Shown: positions 1-8,929 of the stretch, in pieces | How positions within the stretch are numbered: the stretch's first letter is position 1 | How the letters are laid out: every line of letters begins with the position of its first letter | Assembly (NCBI GenBank): GCA_028279985.1 | Contig: JANQMR010000030.1 | Coordinates: 62,001-126,000, forward strand | Direction: 5' to 3' | DNA length: 64,000 nucleotides | Source of the DNA: Woeseiaceae bacterium | Lineage (GTDB): Bacteria > Pseudomonadota > Gammaproteobacteria > Steroidobacterales > Woeseiaceae | Notes under the pieces: model-generated | Seen by the model: only the letters and a program-made list of their open reading frames with translations | What the model was told of the DNA's origin: nothing | The model's database searches: none | Translations under genes and position numbers: made by a program

Positions 1-1685
1 TAGACGTCGACCTTCTCCTTGGTCTTTTTACCCTGGCGGATCACGTTCCTGAAATAGTGGTGCGCAAAGCTGGGCTCGATGCCGTTCGACGCGTTGTTCG
101 CCAGCGACAGCGAGATCGTGCCGGTCGGCGCAATCGAGCTGTGATGGGTGAAACGCGCACCCACCTCGGCCAGCGCGTCCACGAGCTCCGGGGCTTCGGC
201 CGTGACGCGCTGCATGTAACGGCTGTAGCGCGCATGCAAAACCTTGCCGGGAACCTTGTCGCCCGCCTGGTAACCGTCGGCCTTCATCTCGGGACGCTTC
301 GCGAGCATCTCCTCGGTCAGCTCGAAAGTCTCGTTCATGATCGGCGCCGGGCCTTTTTCCCTCGCGAGCTCCAGCGCCTCTTCCCAGCCCGCGAGCGCGA
401 GCTCGCGCGACACCCGCTCGGTAAAACGCACCGCCGCTTCCTCGCCGTACTTCATGCGAAGCATCGTGATGGTCGAGCCCAGGCCCAGAAAACCCATGCC
501 GTGGCGCCGCTTGCGCTGGATTTCGTTGCGCTGCTGCGGCAACGGCAGGCCGTTGATCTCGACGACGTTGTCCAGCATCCGCGTGAAAACCTTGACGACC
601 TTACGAAACGTCTCCCAGTCGAAGCGGGCATCTTCGGTAAACGGGTCGACGACGAAACGGGTCAGATTCACCGAACCCAGCAGGCAGGAGCCGTAAGGCG
701 GCAACGGTTGCTCGCCGCAGGGATTGGTGGCGCGGATGTTCTCGCAGAACCAGTTGTTGTTCATTTCATTGACCTTGTCGATCAGCACGAAGCCGGGCTC
801 CGCGAAATCGTAGGTCGACGCCATGATCAGATCCCACACGCGCCGCGCCGGCAGCGTCTTGTAGATCTTGCAGGCAACCAACCCCGCGTCGTTGGTCACA
901 TAGTCGGTGCCTTCCGGCCACTCGCGCCACACGAACTGCGCCGGATCGCCGGTGTCGAACGCGTCCTTGTCGATTTCCTTGCTGGTCACCGGAAACGCGA
1001 GCTGCCAGTCCCCGTCGTTGATGACGGCCTGCATGAACTCGTCGGTGATCAGCAGCGACAGGTTGAACTGCCTGAGACGGCCGTCCTCGCGTTTGGCCCG
1101 GATGAACTCCTCCACGTCCGGGTGGCCGATGTCGAAAGTGCCCATCTGCGCCCCGCGCCGGCCGCCGGCCGAGGACACGGTGAAACACATCTTGTCGTAG
1201 ATATCCATGAAAGACAGCGGCCCGGACGTGTAAGCGCCGGCGCCGGTGACATAAGCGCCTTTCGGCCGCAGGGTCGAAAACTCGTAGCCGATGCCGCAAC
1301 CCGCTTTCAGGGTGAGCCCCGCTTCATGGACTTTGTTCAGAATATTGTCCATCGAGTCGCCGACCGTGCCCGACACCGTGCAGTTGATCGTCGACGTGGC
1401 CGGCTTGTGCTCGCGAGCGCCGGCATTGGACGTGATCCGGCCGGCCGGAATCGCGCCGCTGCGCAGGGCCCACAGGAACTCGTCGAAATAATGATCGCGT
1501 TTCGACTCGACCTCGACGTCGGCAAGAGCTTTGGCGACGCGCCGGTACGTGTCGTCGATACTCGCGTCGATCTTGGACCCGTCTTTTGCCGCCAGCCGGT
1601 ATTTCGAATCCCAGATATCCAGCGACGCGGGCTGGAATTCGATATCGGTGACGATGTGTGTATCCAGATTCACGGCAGACTTCAT
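1..1685 (-). CDS. nrdJ: Adenosylcobalamin-dependent (class II) ribonucleoside-diphosphate reductase, partial
   Basis: Makes deoxyribonucleotides from ribonucleotides in the cytoplasm; class II enzymes generate the radical from adenosylcobalamin and work with or without oxygen. Reading leftward from the ATG at 1685, about 561 codons are visible. The segment NCTVSGTVGDS near residue 100 carries the first redox cysteine. It is followed by a GRRGAQMGT stretch, and near residue 320 by the active-site loop NPCGEQPL with CLLGSVNLTRF behind it. The gene runs off the left edge, so the C-terminal redox cysteines and stop are unseen. The class is assigned from overall resemblance to NrdJ/NrdZ; no partner subunit gene is visible. 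The promoter region has an NrdR-type box. A long open frame on the opposite strand here is only a high-GC shadow. Confidence 0.93.
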   Translation of the reverse strand, partial: MKSAVNLDTHIVTDIEFQPASLDIWDSKYRLAAKDGSKIDASIDDTYRRVAKALADVEVESKRDHYFDEFLWALRSGAIPAGRITSNAGAREHKPATSTINCTVSGTVGDSMDNILNKVHEAGLTLKAGCGIGYEFSTLRPKGAYVTGAGAYTSGPLSFMDIYDKMCFTVSSAGGRRGAQMGTFDIGHPDVEEFIRAKREDGRLRQFNLSLLITDEFMQAVINDGDWQLAFPVTSKEIDKDAFDTGDPAQFVWREWPEGTDYVTNDAGLVACKIYKTLPARRVWDLIMASTYDFAEPGFVLIDKVNEMNNNWFCENIRATNPCGEQPLPPYGSCLLGSVNLTRFVVDPFTEDARFDWETFRKVVKVFTRMLDNVVEINGLPLPQQRNEIQRKRRHGMGFLGLGSTITMLRMKYGEEAAVRFTERVSRELALAGWEEALELAREKGPAPIMNETFELTEEMLAKRPEMKADGYQAGDKVPGKVLHARYSRYMQRVTAEAPELVDALAEVGARFTHHSSIAPTGTISLSLANNASNGIEPSFAHHYFRNVIRQGKKTKEKVDV

Positions 1686-1832
1686 CGGCCTAATTACTCC
1701 CCTTAAATTTCCCTGTGGAGAACCCCGAGCGTTTCTTGTTCCAGTTTTTCAGAAGGAAAAGGGACCCGCTCGCCACGTCTTGCAAAACCGCGGCGAGTGC
1801 CAGAGTTTGGCCTCGTTTCCTTCGCTGAACAG

Positions 1833-1872
1833 ACACAAGATGTTGTGTCTGAATAGCCACAAGATTATGCCC
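1833..1872 (-). promoter_or_regulatory. NrdR box(es) at the nrdJ promoter
   Basis: ACACAAGATGTTGTGT at 1833-1848 matches the NrdR-box pattern acaCwAtATaTwGtgt almost fully and is the core of a palindrome with 9-bp perfect arms (1830-1851). A weaker half-matching box at 1857-1872 overlaps the -10 element. The centre-to-centre distance of 24 bp is shorter than the usual about 31 bp, so the second box is less certain. NrdR would repress nrdJ when dATP/ATP is high. Confidence 0.6.
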
Positions 1873-1890
1873 GTACGATGCCTCTGTCAA
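1862..1890 (-). promoter_or_regulatory. Sigma-70 promoter of nrdJ
   Basis: On the minus strand there is a perfect -35 TTGACA (1885-1890), a 17-nt spacer and a TAATCT -10 (1862-1867); an overlapping CATAAT is an alternative -10. It lies about 180 nt upstream of the nrdJ ATG, in an AT-rich stretch (1906-2010). Confidence 0.6.
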
Positions 1891-2082
1891 GCGATTTTGT
1901 GTTTTTTTTAAGGGGGAACTTATCTTTTTAAATCAGTAACTTAAAAAATAAACCGAAATCTCTACTTTAAAAATATGCCGAAACAAATGACACTTTTGTT
2001 AAAAACCTCACCCCCTACATATAGTGGCATGCACGGCCGGCCCGGAGCGTCCGGCGAAGCAAAAAACCGGTCGTCGAGGCCG

Positions 2083-2111
2083 CTTGAAATCGCAATCTAA
2101 GGCCCACAAAT
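2083..2111 (+). promoter_or_regulatory. Candidate heat-shock (sigma-32) promoter of hsp20
   Basis: CTTGAAA (2083-2089), a 13-nt gap and CCCACAAAT (2103-2111) resemble the RpoH consensus CTTGAAA-N11/15-CCCCATnT. It sits about 80 nt upstream of the small heat-shock gene. The -35 is perfect and the -10 is partial. Confidence 0.5.
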
Positions 2112-2193
2112 AGCCCTGCATCAATGCAGTGCGCGGCGTCCTCGCGGCGCCGCCGACACAGAGTTAAGTAAAGTAAGTAGAGGAGTAACAGAC

Positions 2194-2658
2194 ATGAACT
2201 TTGCCCGATTCGAACCCTGGAGCATCGTCGACCTCCTGCATCGCGACTTCGACCGCCTCGCGGCCAACCGCCTGCGCGCCGCGAACGGCAGCACGAGCGT
2301 CGCGGACTGGGTACCGGCCGTCGACATCGTCGAGGAACACGACCGCTTCGTCTTGCGCGCAGACCTGCCGGGCGTCGATCCCGCCGGCATCGAAGTCAGC
2401 ACCGACGACGGCGTCTTGTCGCTTGCCGGCGAACGTCCGGCGCCGGAACAGGTCACGGAACATGGCCCGGAACATGGCGAGAGAACCGGCGTCAGGCACG
2501 TAGAACGCGCGAGCGGCCGATTCTTCCGGCGTTTTTCGCTGCCCGACACCGCCGATGCATCCGCGGTCAAGGCGAACAGCAAAAACGGTATCCTGGAGAT
2601 CGTGATTCCCAAGTTGCCCGAGGTGCAGGCTCGCCGCATCACGGTCGAAGCCGCCTGA
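2194..2658 (+). CDS. Hsp20/alpha-crystallin family small heat-shock protein
   Basis: ATP-independent holdase that binds unfolding proteins in the cytoplasm. The 154-aa product has a typical N-terminus (MNFARFEPWSIVDLLHRDF) and an alpha-crystallin domain from about residue 45 (VPAVDIVEEHDRFVLRADLPG) to the C-terminal IVIPKLPEVQ region, the usual length for the family. A good ribosome site (aggag, 2178-2183) precedes the ATG. An in-frame 12-bp duplication gives EHGPEHGE near residue 90, inside a normally variable loop. A sigma-32-like promoter lies upstream and the envelope stress protease gene degP follows on the same strand. Confidence 0.93.
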   Translation: MNFARFEPWSIVDLLHRDFDRLAANRLRAANGSTSVADWVPAVDIVEEHDRFVLRADLPGVDPAGIEVSTDDGVLSLAGERPAPEQVTEHGPEHGERTGVRHVERASGRFFRRFSLPDTADASAVKANSKNGILEIVIPKLPEVQARRITVEAA

Positions 2659-2669
2659 ACGAGGACGCC

Positions 2670-2696
2670 GGAACTAAGTGCCCCGTCCGATGTCAG
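2670..2696 (+). promoter_or_regulatory. Weak sigma-E-like promoter candidate for degP
   Basis: GGAACT (2670-2675), 16 nt, then GTCAG (2692-2696) loosely fits the RpoE pattern GGAACTT-N15/16-GTCAAA. degP/mucD genes are classic RpoE targets, so the position is reasonable, but the -10 match is poor. Confidence 0.3.
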
Positions 2697-2747
2697 CCGG
2701 TAAACACGGATACACTACGGTTTGATGCCATCGTCAACAGTCCGTTC

Positions 2748-2778
2748 GGGCGGCCGTCGAAGCTTGCGACGGCCGCCC
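2748..2778. terminator. Perfect 12-bp stem-loop between hsp20 and degP
   Basis: GGGCGGCCGTCG (2748-2759) and its exact complement (2767-2778) enclose a 7-nt loop. No T tract follows, so it may be a Rho-assisted end of hsp20 or a leader structure of degP. The phrase ACTGGAGACGCA occurs twice just after it (2782 and 2837). Confidence 0.45.
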
Positions 2779-2852
2779 CCCGACTGGAGACGCAGCAAAA
2801 CCGCACTTTCGCAAGTGTCAACGGCTTCACACCCTACTGGAGACGCAACAAG

Positions 2853-4193
2853 ATGATCAAACTCCGAAGCTTCATGGCGGGCATCGTGCTGCTGGCCGCG
2901 ACCGGTGCCGGGGCGGCCCTACCCGCGCACGTCGGCAACCAGGCGGTGCCGAGCCTGGCGCCGCTGGTGGAAACGGCTTCGCCCGCGGTCGTGAACATCC
3001 GGGTCAGCCAAACCGTGAGTGCGCGAGCCCCCTTGGGCGACGAGGCATTCCGCCGCTTCTTCGGAATCCCCGACATGCCCGGCGGACGGCGCAACGTCGC
3101 CAGCGCGGGTTCCGGCGTCATCGTCGATGCGGCAAACGGTTACATACTGACCAACCACCATGTGGTCGGCGAAGCCGACGAGATTCAGGTATCGCTACTC
3201 GACGGCGTCATACTGGACGCCGAGATCGTCGGCTCCGATCCGGCAACCGACATCGCGGTGCTGAAAGTCGACGCCGACGGCCTGGTGGAAATGCCCATCG
3301 GCGATTCGGAGCAGCTTCGTGTCGGCGACTTCGTGATCGCCATCGGCAATCCCTTCGGCCTGGGCCATACCGTGACGTCGGGGATCGTCAGCGCGCTGGG
3401 CCGTACCGGGCTCAGCCGGGACGGTTACGAGGATTTCATCCAGACCGACGCATCGATCAATCCGGGCAACTCCGGCGGTGCGCTGGTGAACATGCGCGGC
3501 GAGCTGATCGGCATCAATTCGGCGATCATCAGCCGCAGCGGCGGCAACGTCGGCATCGGCTTCGCGGTCCCGACCGAGATCGCAAGCTCGATCATGCGCC
3601 AACTGCTGGATTTCGGTGAAGTCCGGCGCGGACTGCTCGGCGTGCAGATCCAGTCCATCGATGCCGAGGTCGCCAAGGCGCTGGACGCGGAGGTGTCGAG
3701 CGGCGCGCTGATCACCCGTGTGGAACCGGGGTCGGCAGCGGAAGATGCCGGCCTCGAAGTCGACGACATCATCGTCGAGGTCAATGACAAGAAGATCGAC
3801 GGTGCGCCGAGCCTTCGCAATACGATCGGCCTGATGCGCTCCGGCGATCGAGTCGATATCGAGTACATCCGCGACGGCAGGAAGCGGACCTTGACGACAG
3901 CGCTGGGCCGGCAACGCACCGCGGCGCTAGGCGACGGCGCGGCGATTCATGCGGGCCTGGCCGGCGCCCGTTTCGCCGAAACCTCCGCCGGCGTGGACGG
4001 CATCGAGGTCACCGAGGTCGCGCCGGGCAGCACGCCCGCTCAGCGGGGTCTGCGAGCCGGCGACATCATCAGGGAAGTCAACCGGCGGCCGGTTCGGACC
4101 CTGGACGACTTCAGCGAAATCGCAAGCGCCAGCCGGATCCTGTTTCTGTTGGTGCAACGCGGTGACCGCGCCCATATGATACAGGTGCGGTAG
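2853..4193 (+). CDS. degP: Periplasmic serine endoprotease DegP/MucD (HtrA family)
   Basis: Degrades and refolds damaged periplasmic proteins. The 446-aa product has an N-terminal signal peptide (IVLLAATGAGAALPA), a trypsin-like protease domain with the triad His103 (TNHHVV), Asp133 (TDIAVLK) and Ser207 (GNSGGAL), and two PDZ domains (about 255-345 and 360-446, each with a GSxA/GSTP-xxxG-LxxGDII pattern). Length and two PDZ domains fit DegP/DegQ/MucD. It follows hsp20 on the same strand; its 3' end overlaps the convergent lipoprotein gene by 83 bp. Confidence 0.95.
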   Translation: MIKLRSFMAGIVLLAATGAGAALPAHVGNQAVPSLAPLVETASPAVVNIRVSQTVSARAPLGDEAFRRFFGIPDMPGGRRNVASAGSGVIVDAANGYILTNHHVVGEADEIQVSLLDGVILDAEIVGSDPATDIAVLKVDADGLVEMPIGDSEQLRVGDFVIAIGNPFGLGHTVTSGIVSALGRTGLSRDGYEDFIQTDASINPGNSGGALVNMRGELIGINSAIISRSGGNVGIGFAVPTEIASSIMRQLLDFGEVRRGLLGVQIQSIDAEVAKALDAEVSSGALITRVEPGSAAEDAGLEVDDIIVEVNDKKIDGAPSLRNTIGLMRSGDRVDIEYIRDGRKRTLTTALGRQRTAALGDGAAIHAGLAGARFAETSAGVDGIEVTEVAPGSTPAQRGLRAGDIIREVNRRPVRTLDDFSEIASASRILFLLVQRGDRAHMIQVR

Positions 4194-5298
4194 GCAATCC
4201 AAACGATCGCGCCCGTCCGACGAGCTCCTGCCGCTTGCCGCCGCCGAGCTCGTCGAGGCGCGCGTGCCGCTCGTCGGCAGGCAGTTCCGACAAGGCGCGA
4301 ACCTCCCGATAAAAACAGTCGAGCTCGAATCCGCAGGCGGCGTGGAGTGCGTGGAATGCCGGTACCCTGCCCTCGTACAGGGCCACCGGCACCAGCCGTG
4401 CATTGTTCAGTTCGGCGGTCAGCCAGAAGTCGGTACTGCGTCCGGCGGCCCGTAAAGCGGCTTCGATCTCGCCGCGCAGGCGGGCTAGCCGCGCCTGCTT
4501 GCGCGCGCGCATGTCCGTTACGCCCAGCTCGGAGGCGTACAGCGCTTCGAGGTCCGCGCGTGCCGCGTAGACGAGCTCGACGTAGGTTTGCTGCAATTGC
4601 TTGCGCGAACGATACGCGCTCATGTCGCCCTGCCCGCCGTGCCGGTCCAGCCATCGCCGGATGCCGATTTCCTCGACCGCGGTTGCGAACGACTCGTTGA
4701 AAGCCGTGTCGTCCTTGACGTACACGACCTGGTGGGCAAGTTCGTGGAACAGCGTGGACACGATTCTGAGGTCGTCCCAGCGCATCATCGTATTCAGGAT
4801 CGGGTCGTCGAATCGCCCGAGGGTCGAATAGGCGGCAACGCCGCCCACCGCCACGTCGTAACCCCTGCCGGCGAGCCGCTCGGCATGGCGGCGGGCTTTT
4901 CGTTCCGAAAAATAGCCGCGGTAGCTGACGCAGCCGACGATCGGGTAACACCAGGTCTTGGGCTCCAGCGAAAACTCCGGCGCGGCGAATACGTTCCATA
5001 CGACGTAGTCGCGTTCGAGATCGCTGTAACTTCGGTAGCTGTCGTTGTCGGGCAGGCCCAACTCGTCGATGGCGAACTGCCTCGCGTCGCGCAGCAGCTC
5101 GAGCCGCCGGGCCAGGTCTTCCGGCGTGCCGCTGTCGGCGATGACCTCGTCGACCGGCTCGCGCTTGCCCAACACTTCGAGCTGACCGCGGGCGGCCTGC
5201 AGGTAATAGCAGCCGGACAGCAGGAGGATGCCGGACACCGCCAGCAGTAACTTCAGCTTACGCACGAGACAAACAGGATATTTGCGAAACGCGGCCAT
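4111..5298 (-). CDS. Putative zinc aminopeptidase lipoprotein (DUF2265-type)
   Basis: 395-aa protein with a lipoprotein signal (LLAVSGILLLSGC, lipid-anchor Cys near residue 30), then a domain typical of the predicted periplasmic aminopeptidase family (PF10023): DDPILNTMMRWDD, the zinc motif HELAH near residue 190 and the downstream NESFATAVE glutamate helix, an M1-like HExxH...E arrangement. Substrates are unknown. The last 28 codons lie antisense to the end of degP. The tail beyond about residue 355 looks non-conserved, so the 3' end may have extended by loss of an earlier stop. Confidence 0.8.
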   Translation of the reverse strand: MAAFRKYPVCLVRKLKLLLAVSGILLLSGCYYLQAARGQLEVLGKREPVDEVIADSGTPEDLARRLELLRDARQFAIDELGLPDNDSYRSYSDLERDYVVWNVFAAPEFSLEPKTWCYPIVGCVSYRGYFSERKARRHAERLAGRGYDVAVGGVAAYSTLGRFDDPILNTMMRWDDLRIVSTLFHELAHQVVYVKDDTAFNESFATAVEEIGIRRWLDRHGGQGDMSAYRSRKQLQQTYVELVYAARADLEALYASELGVTDMRARKQARLARLRGEIEAALRAAGRSTDFWLTAELNNARLVPVALYEGRVPAFHALHAACGFELDCFYREVRALSELPADERHARLDELGGGKRQELVGRARSFGLPTAPVSYGRGHRVAPTETGSGWRLRFR

Positions 5299-5331
5299 GA
5301 ACTATTGCGAGATAGGTTCTAGAATCGCCCC

Positions 5332-6567
5332 ATGCAAGTTTATCTCGTCGGTGGGGCGGTTCGCGACGAATTGCTCGGTCTGCCCGTGTCTGAGCGCGAC
5401 TGGTGCGTCGTCGGCGCGACGCCCGCCGAGCTGGAGTCGCAGGGCTACCGGCGGGTCGGCCGGGACTTCCCGGTGTTCCTGCACCCCGACACCGGCGAGG
5501 AATACGCCCTCGCCCGGACGGAGCGCAAGACCGCCGCCGGCTACCACGGCTTCCAGTTCGACACGTCCCGGGACGTGTCGATCGAAGACGACCTGGGCCG
5601 TCGCGACCTGACGATCAACGCGATGGCGAAAGACCGGGACGGCCGGCTGGTCGACCCTTTCGGCGGCGCTCGCGACCTCGATGAACGGGTCCTGCGCCAC
5701 GTCTCCGATGCGTTTGTCGAAGATCCGGTTCGCATCCTGCGCGCGGCCCGATTCGCGGCACGCTTTCATCCGCTGGGCTTTCGGATTGCGCCCGAGACGA
5801 TGGCGCTCATGCGGTCGATGGTGGCGGCGGGCGAGGTAGACGCGCTGGTGCCCGATCGTGTCTGGAAGGAAACCGAAACGGCGCTCTGCGGCGCGCATTC
5901 GCGGGTGTTTTTCGAAACCTTGCGCGAGTGCGGTGCGCTGGGTGTCGTATACCCGGAGCTCGACGCCCTGTTCGGGGTGCCTCAGCCCGCGCGCTGGCAT
6001 CCCGAGATCGATACCGGCGTACACGTGATGATGGTGCTCGACCAGGCCGAGAAACTGTCGGACGATCTCGAGGTTCGTTTTGCCGCGCTGGTACACGATC
6101 TCGGCAAAGGCGTCACGGAAAAGGAAAAACTGCCGAGTCACCCCGGACACGAGCGGCGCAGCGTCGAGCTGATACGCAGGCTATCCGGGCGGCTGCCGGT
6201 GCCGCGCGCCTGCCGGGAGCTTGCCGTCATCGTCGCCGAGTACCACACGCACTGTCATCGGGCGTTCGACCTGCGAGCGCAAACGATACTCAAAGTGCTG
6301 GAAGGCAGCGACGCCTTTCGCCGGCCCGGGCGATTCGACAAGTTCCTGACCGCCTGCGAAGCCGACGCCCGGGGCAGGAAGGGCCTGGAGGACCGCGACT
6401 ACCCGCAGGCAGGCTTGTTTCGCGGCGCGCTAGCCGCGGCCACGGCGGTAGAGACGTCAGAGATTGCGGCACGCCACGAAGCGGGCCGGATATCCGAGGC
6501 CATCCGGCGTGCGCGCCTTTCGGCCGTGCGCGATTTCCGGCGCAGGCTGCAGCCGCCGCGGGCTTGA
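5332..6567 (+). CDS. cca: Multifunctional CCA tRNA nucleotidyltransferase
   Basis: Adds or repairs the 3' CCA of tRNAs; gammaproteobacterial Cca also carries phosphohydrolase activity. The 411-aa product has the class II nucleotidyltransferase head (YLVGGAVRDELLG, ERDWCVVGAT), the DLTINAMA and RILRAARFAARF motifs and an HD domain (HVMMVLDQ, LVHDLGKG) at about 215-290. The size matches the E. coli enzyme. Its place next to uppP and the folB-tsaD-rpsU-dnaG-rpoD block is the conserved gammaproteobacterial order. At least one tRNA in this window (60312) lacks an encoded CCA and would need it. Confidence 0.96.
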   Translation: MQVYLVGGAVRDELLGLPVSERDWCVVGATPAELESQGYRRVGRDFPVFLHPDTGEEYALARTERKTAAGYHGFQFDTSRDVSIEDDLGRRDLTINAMAKDRDGRLVDPFGGARDLDERVLRHVSDAFVEDPVRILRAARFAARFHPLGFRIAPETMALMRSMVAAGEVDALVPDRVWKETETALCGAHSRVFFETLRECGALGVVYPELDALFGVPQPARWHPEIDTGVHVMMVLDQAEKLSDDLEVRFAALVHDLGKGVTEKEKLPSHPGHERRSVELIRRLSGRLPVPRACRELAVIVAEYHTHCHRAFDLRAQTILKVLEGSDAFRRPGRFDKFLTACEADARGRKGLEDRDYPQAGLFRGALAAATAVETSEIAARHEAGRISEAIRRARLSAVRDFRRRLQPPRA

Positions 6568-6727
6568 CCCCCGGGCAGGCTCATCCGGCGGGGAAAAATC
6601 CGCCGCAGAAAATCCGCCATAGAAAAAACAGGAACACCGAGAGTTAAGGCCCGGTCGCCACGAAGCTCCGAGTCGCCGTCACCGATACCCGGCTCGCGAG
6701 CGGCGACACCGTCGAAGCTTCGATCGG

Positions 6728-7525
6728 CTACACCAGGACATAAAGGATGATCCCCGCGAGTATCAGCCGGTAGACGGCAAACGGCAAAAGCCCGATGCGG
6801 CTGACGAAGCGCATGAAAAAGTCGATGCTGAGATAAGCCACGACCGCGGACACCAGCACGGCGACGGCGATCTGCGCCCAGGGGACCGGCTCGACGCCCG
6901 TGACCAGCTTGAAACCCTCGTAGACGGTGGCAAGCAGGATGACCGGCACCGAGAGCAGGAACGAGAACCGGGCCGCCTCCCGCCGATCGAAGCCGAGCAA
7001 CCTGCCCATCGTGATCGTGACGCCCGAACGCGACGTCCCCGGTACCAGCGCCAAGGCCTGCGCGCAGCCGATCGCGATGGCGTCACGGAGACCGATGTCG
7101 GACACCTGACGGTCCCGGCGACCGTAACGGTCGGCCAGCAACATCAAGACGGCATAAGCGGACAACGTAATCACGATCACGGAAGGATCGCGCAGGTTCG
7201 CCTCGATCCATCCGGCGAGCGTAAGGCCTGCCACCGCGGCCGGCACCGTGCCGACACCGATCGCCAGCGCGATTCGCGATCCGGGTGTCGCGGTATTCAG
7301 CCGCAACAAGGAAAAACCGCCGCGCGTGATTGCAACGATATCGTCGAAAAAGAACAGGCAGACGGCAATCAGGGAACCGAAATGCACGGCGACGTCGAAA
7401 GCCAGGCCCTGATCGGCCCAACCCGCAGCCGTTGGCACCAGCACCAGATGACCGGAGCTCGAGATCGGCAGGAACTCGGTAAGTCCCTGGACGATTGCGA
7501 GTACTATCACCTGTAACCAGGTCAT
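6728..7525 (-). CDS. uppP: Undecaprenyl-diphosphatase (BacA/UppP)
   Basis: Integral inner-membrane enzyme that recycles undecaprenyl pyrophosphate for cell-wall synthesis. The 265-aa hydrophobic protein carries both signature segments: QGLTEFLPISSSGHL near the N-terminus and VPGTSRSGVT near residue 160, with about eight membrane helices. Length is normal. It ends in a gap of 160 bp after the convergent cca, matching the usual cca-bacA neighbourhood. Confidence 0.96.
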   Translation of the reverse strand: MTWLQVIVLAIVQGLTEFLPISSSGHLVLVPTAAGWADQGLAFDVAVHFGSLIAVCLFFFDDIVAITRGGFSLLRLNTATPGSRIALAIGVGTVPAAVAGLTLAGWIEANLRDPSVIVITLSAYAVLMLLADRYGRRDRQVSDIGLRDAIAIGCAQALALVPGTSRSGVTITMGRLLGFDRREAARFSFLLSVPVILLATVYEGFKLVTGVEPVPWAQIAVAVLVSAVVAYLSIDFFMRFVSRIGLLPFAVYRLILAGIILYVLV

Positions 7526-7543
7526 TCGGGCGTAGTCCGGGGC

Positions 7544-7585
7544 AGTGCGGCATTCATAGTGCGGTATTCATAGTGCGATGTTTAT
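7544..7585. repeat. 14-bp tandem repeat, three copies
   Basis: AGTGCGGCATTCAT-type units at 7544-7557, 7558-7571 and 7572-7585 fill the gap between uppP and the methyltransferase gene; the last unit contains the TAA stop of the latter. Confidence 0.8.
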
Positions 7586-8763
7586 AGCGTATGGGTCCGA
7601 TCGGCTCTGCTGAATCCGCTCGAGTCTTCGCTCATTCCGCGGGCGAGGCCCAGGCATTTGACGTTCTCGCCCATCTCACCGGGCAAGGTGAGCAGTTTGA
7701 CCTGCCCGGACGTCTCGAGTTGTGACGCGAGCGGCAGATTCGCGAATTCGGCCAGCTCGGCGTCGAGACCGGCGTTGAGCAGGAACTGCGCCTGGGACAG
7801 ATAACCGGCAAGCTCGAAGCCGCTGTCCACGGCCGCGCCGGCTACCGCCGTGAAATCCACCCAGGCCGTCAGGTCCTGTACGCCGGGCAGTATCAGCGGA
7901 TCGCCGTGCACGTGATGGCGGAAGTGACAACGCAGCCAGCCCCCGTCGCGGTCGGGCGCATAATACGCCCGTCTGTCGACGCCGTAATCGAACAGCAACA
8001 CGACGCCCCGGTCGAGGGTCCCGGACAGATCGCCGATCCAGTGAGGCGCGGCAAGGCAGACCTCGGACACGAATCCGGCCGGCAAGGACCGGCCGAGCGC
8101 GGACTCGATCCCGGCCACGGCCGCCGCCAGGATATCCGGCGCCGGTTCCTCGGCCATGCCCAAACCGGCGCCCCGCCGCACGACCCGGATCTGCCTGACG
8201 CCCTGCTCGACGCGTCGAAAACGCTCGACCGGCAGGGCGTCGAGTACCTCGTTGGCAAGCACGACACCCCGATGTCCCGTCGGCGGTTCGACCAACCACT
8301 CGACACGGCCGGCCAGATGCGGCACCCGGGACTCGAGGGTTCGCCGTTGACGCTCGGCGAGATCGGGTGACACCTCGAGAATCCGGTATGTCGACGGCGG
8401 CGCACCCAGCGCCTCCAGCGCGCCCAGGAGATCCGCGGCCAGTTTGCCGCTGCCGGCGCCGAACTCGAGAATCGCACCGCCTTTGAGCGCATGCAGAATC
8501 TCGGCGCATTGACGTGCCAGAACCCGTCCGAACAAGGGCGATACCTCCGGCGCCGTCACGAAATCGCCGTCCGCGCCGAACTTCGCGGCACCCGCCGTGT
8601 AGTAACCCAGTCCCGGCGCGTAAAGCGCGTGATGCATGAACTCGGCGAAGCTCAGGCTTCCGCCGGCGTCGCGGATCCTGTCCCGGATGTAGTCCGCGCA
8701 GGCTTCGCTTCGCACCAGCGTTTCCGCATCGGCGTCGGGCAGCGAGCTAGCGCCCGTTATCAC
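7582..8763 (-). CDS. Class I SAM-dependent methyltransferase, MidA/NDUFAF7 family
   Basis: Homologue of the mitochondrial complex I assembly methyltransferase NDUFAF7 (DUF185); the bacterial role is not settled. The protein shows FMHHALYAPGLGYYTAG, GDFVTAPEVSPLFG, the SAM-binding EFGAGSGKLAADLL and NEVLDALPVERF, all hallmarks of the family. The only in-frame ATG (8865) would add a proline- and arginine-rich leader. The family normally begins about 20 residues before DYIRD, so I place the start at GTG 8763, although no clear ribosome site supports it. The gene is divergent from the pteridine reductase gene. Confidence 0.85.
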   Translation of the reverse strand: MITGASSLPDADAETLVRSEACADYIRDRIRDAGGSLSFAEFMHHALYAPGLGYYTAGAAKFGADGDFVTAPEVSPLFGRVLARQCAEILHALKGGAILEFGAGSGKLAADLLGALEALGAPPSTYRILEVSPDLAERQRRTLESRVPHLAGRVEWLVEPPTGHRGVVLANEVLDALPVERFRRVEQGVRQIRVVRRGAGLGMAEEPAPDILAAAVAGIESALGRSLPAGFVSEVCLAAPHWIGDLSGTLDRGVVLLFDYGVDRRAYYAPDRDGGWLRCHFRHHVHGDPLILPGVQDLTAWVDFTAVAGAAVDSGFELAGYLSQAQFLLNAGLDAELAEFANLPLASQLETSGQVKLLTLPGEMGENVKCLGLARGMSEDSSGFSRADRTHTL

Positions 8764-8929
8764 GGTTTGAGGCTGTGTGTTGCATGTCGTGCTCGAAGGC
8801 TTTAAGAATGTCGGCCCAAGACCGTCGAACGGGCGGACCCTGGGCCGGCACCGGACCCAAGGCATGTCGCCTCATCGACCATTAAGATCGAACATTAGAT
8901 CAACCATTAGAACGCGTTAAGGATACCGG

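Noticed and set aside
57..1706. 549-codon open frame on the plus strand
   Set aside because: Antisense to the clear class II ribonucleotide reductase; Arg/His-rich composition typical of a high-GC shadow frame.
1686..2040. Cobalamin riboswitch upstream of the B12-dependent reductase
   Set aside because: No B12-box-like sequence or matching stem pattern was found in the leader; the NrdR box explains control.
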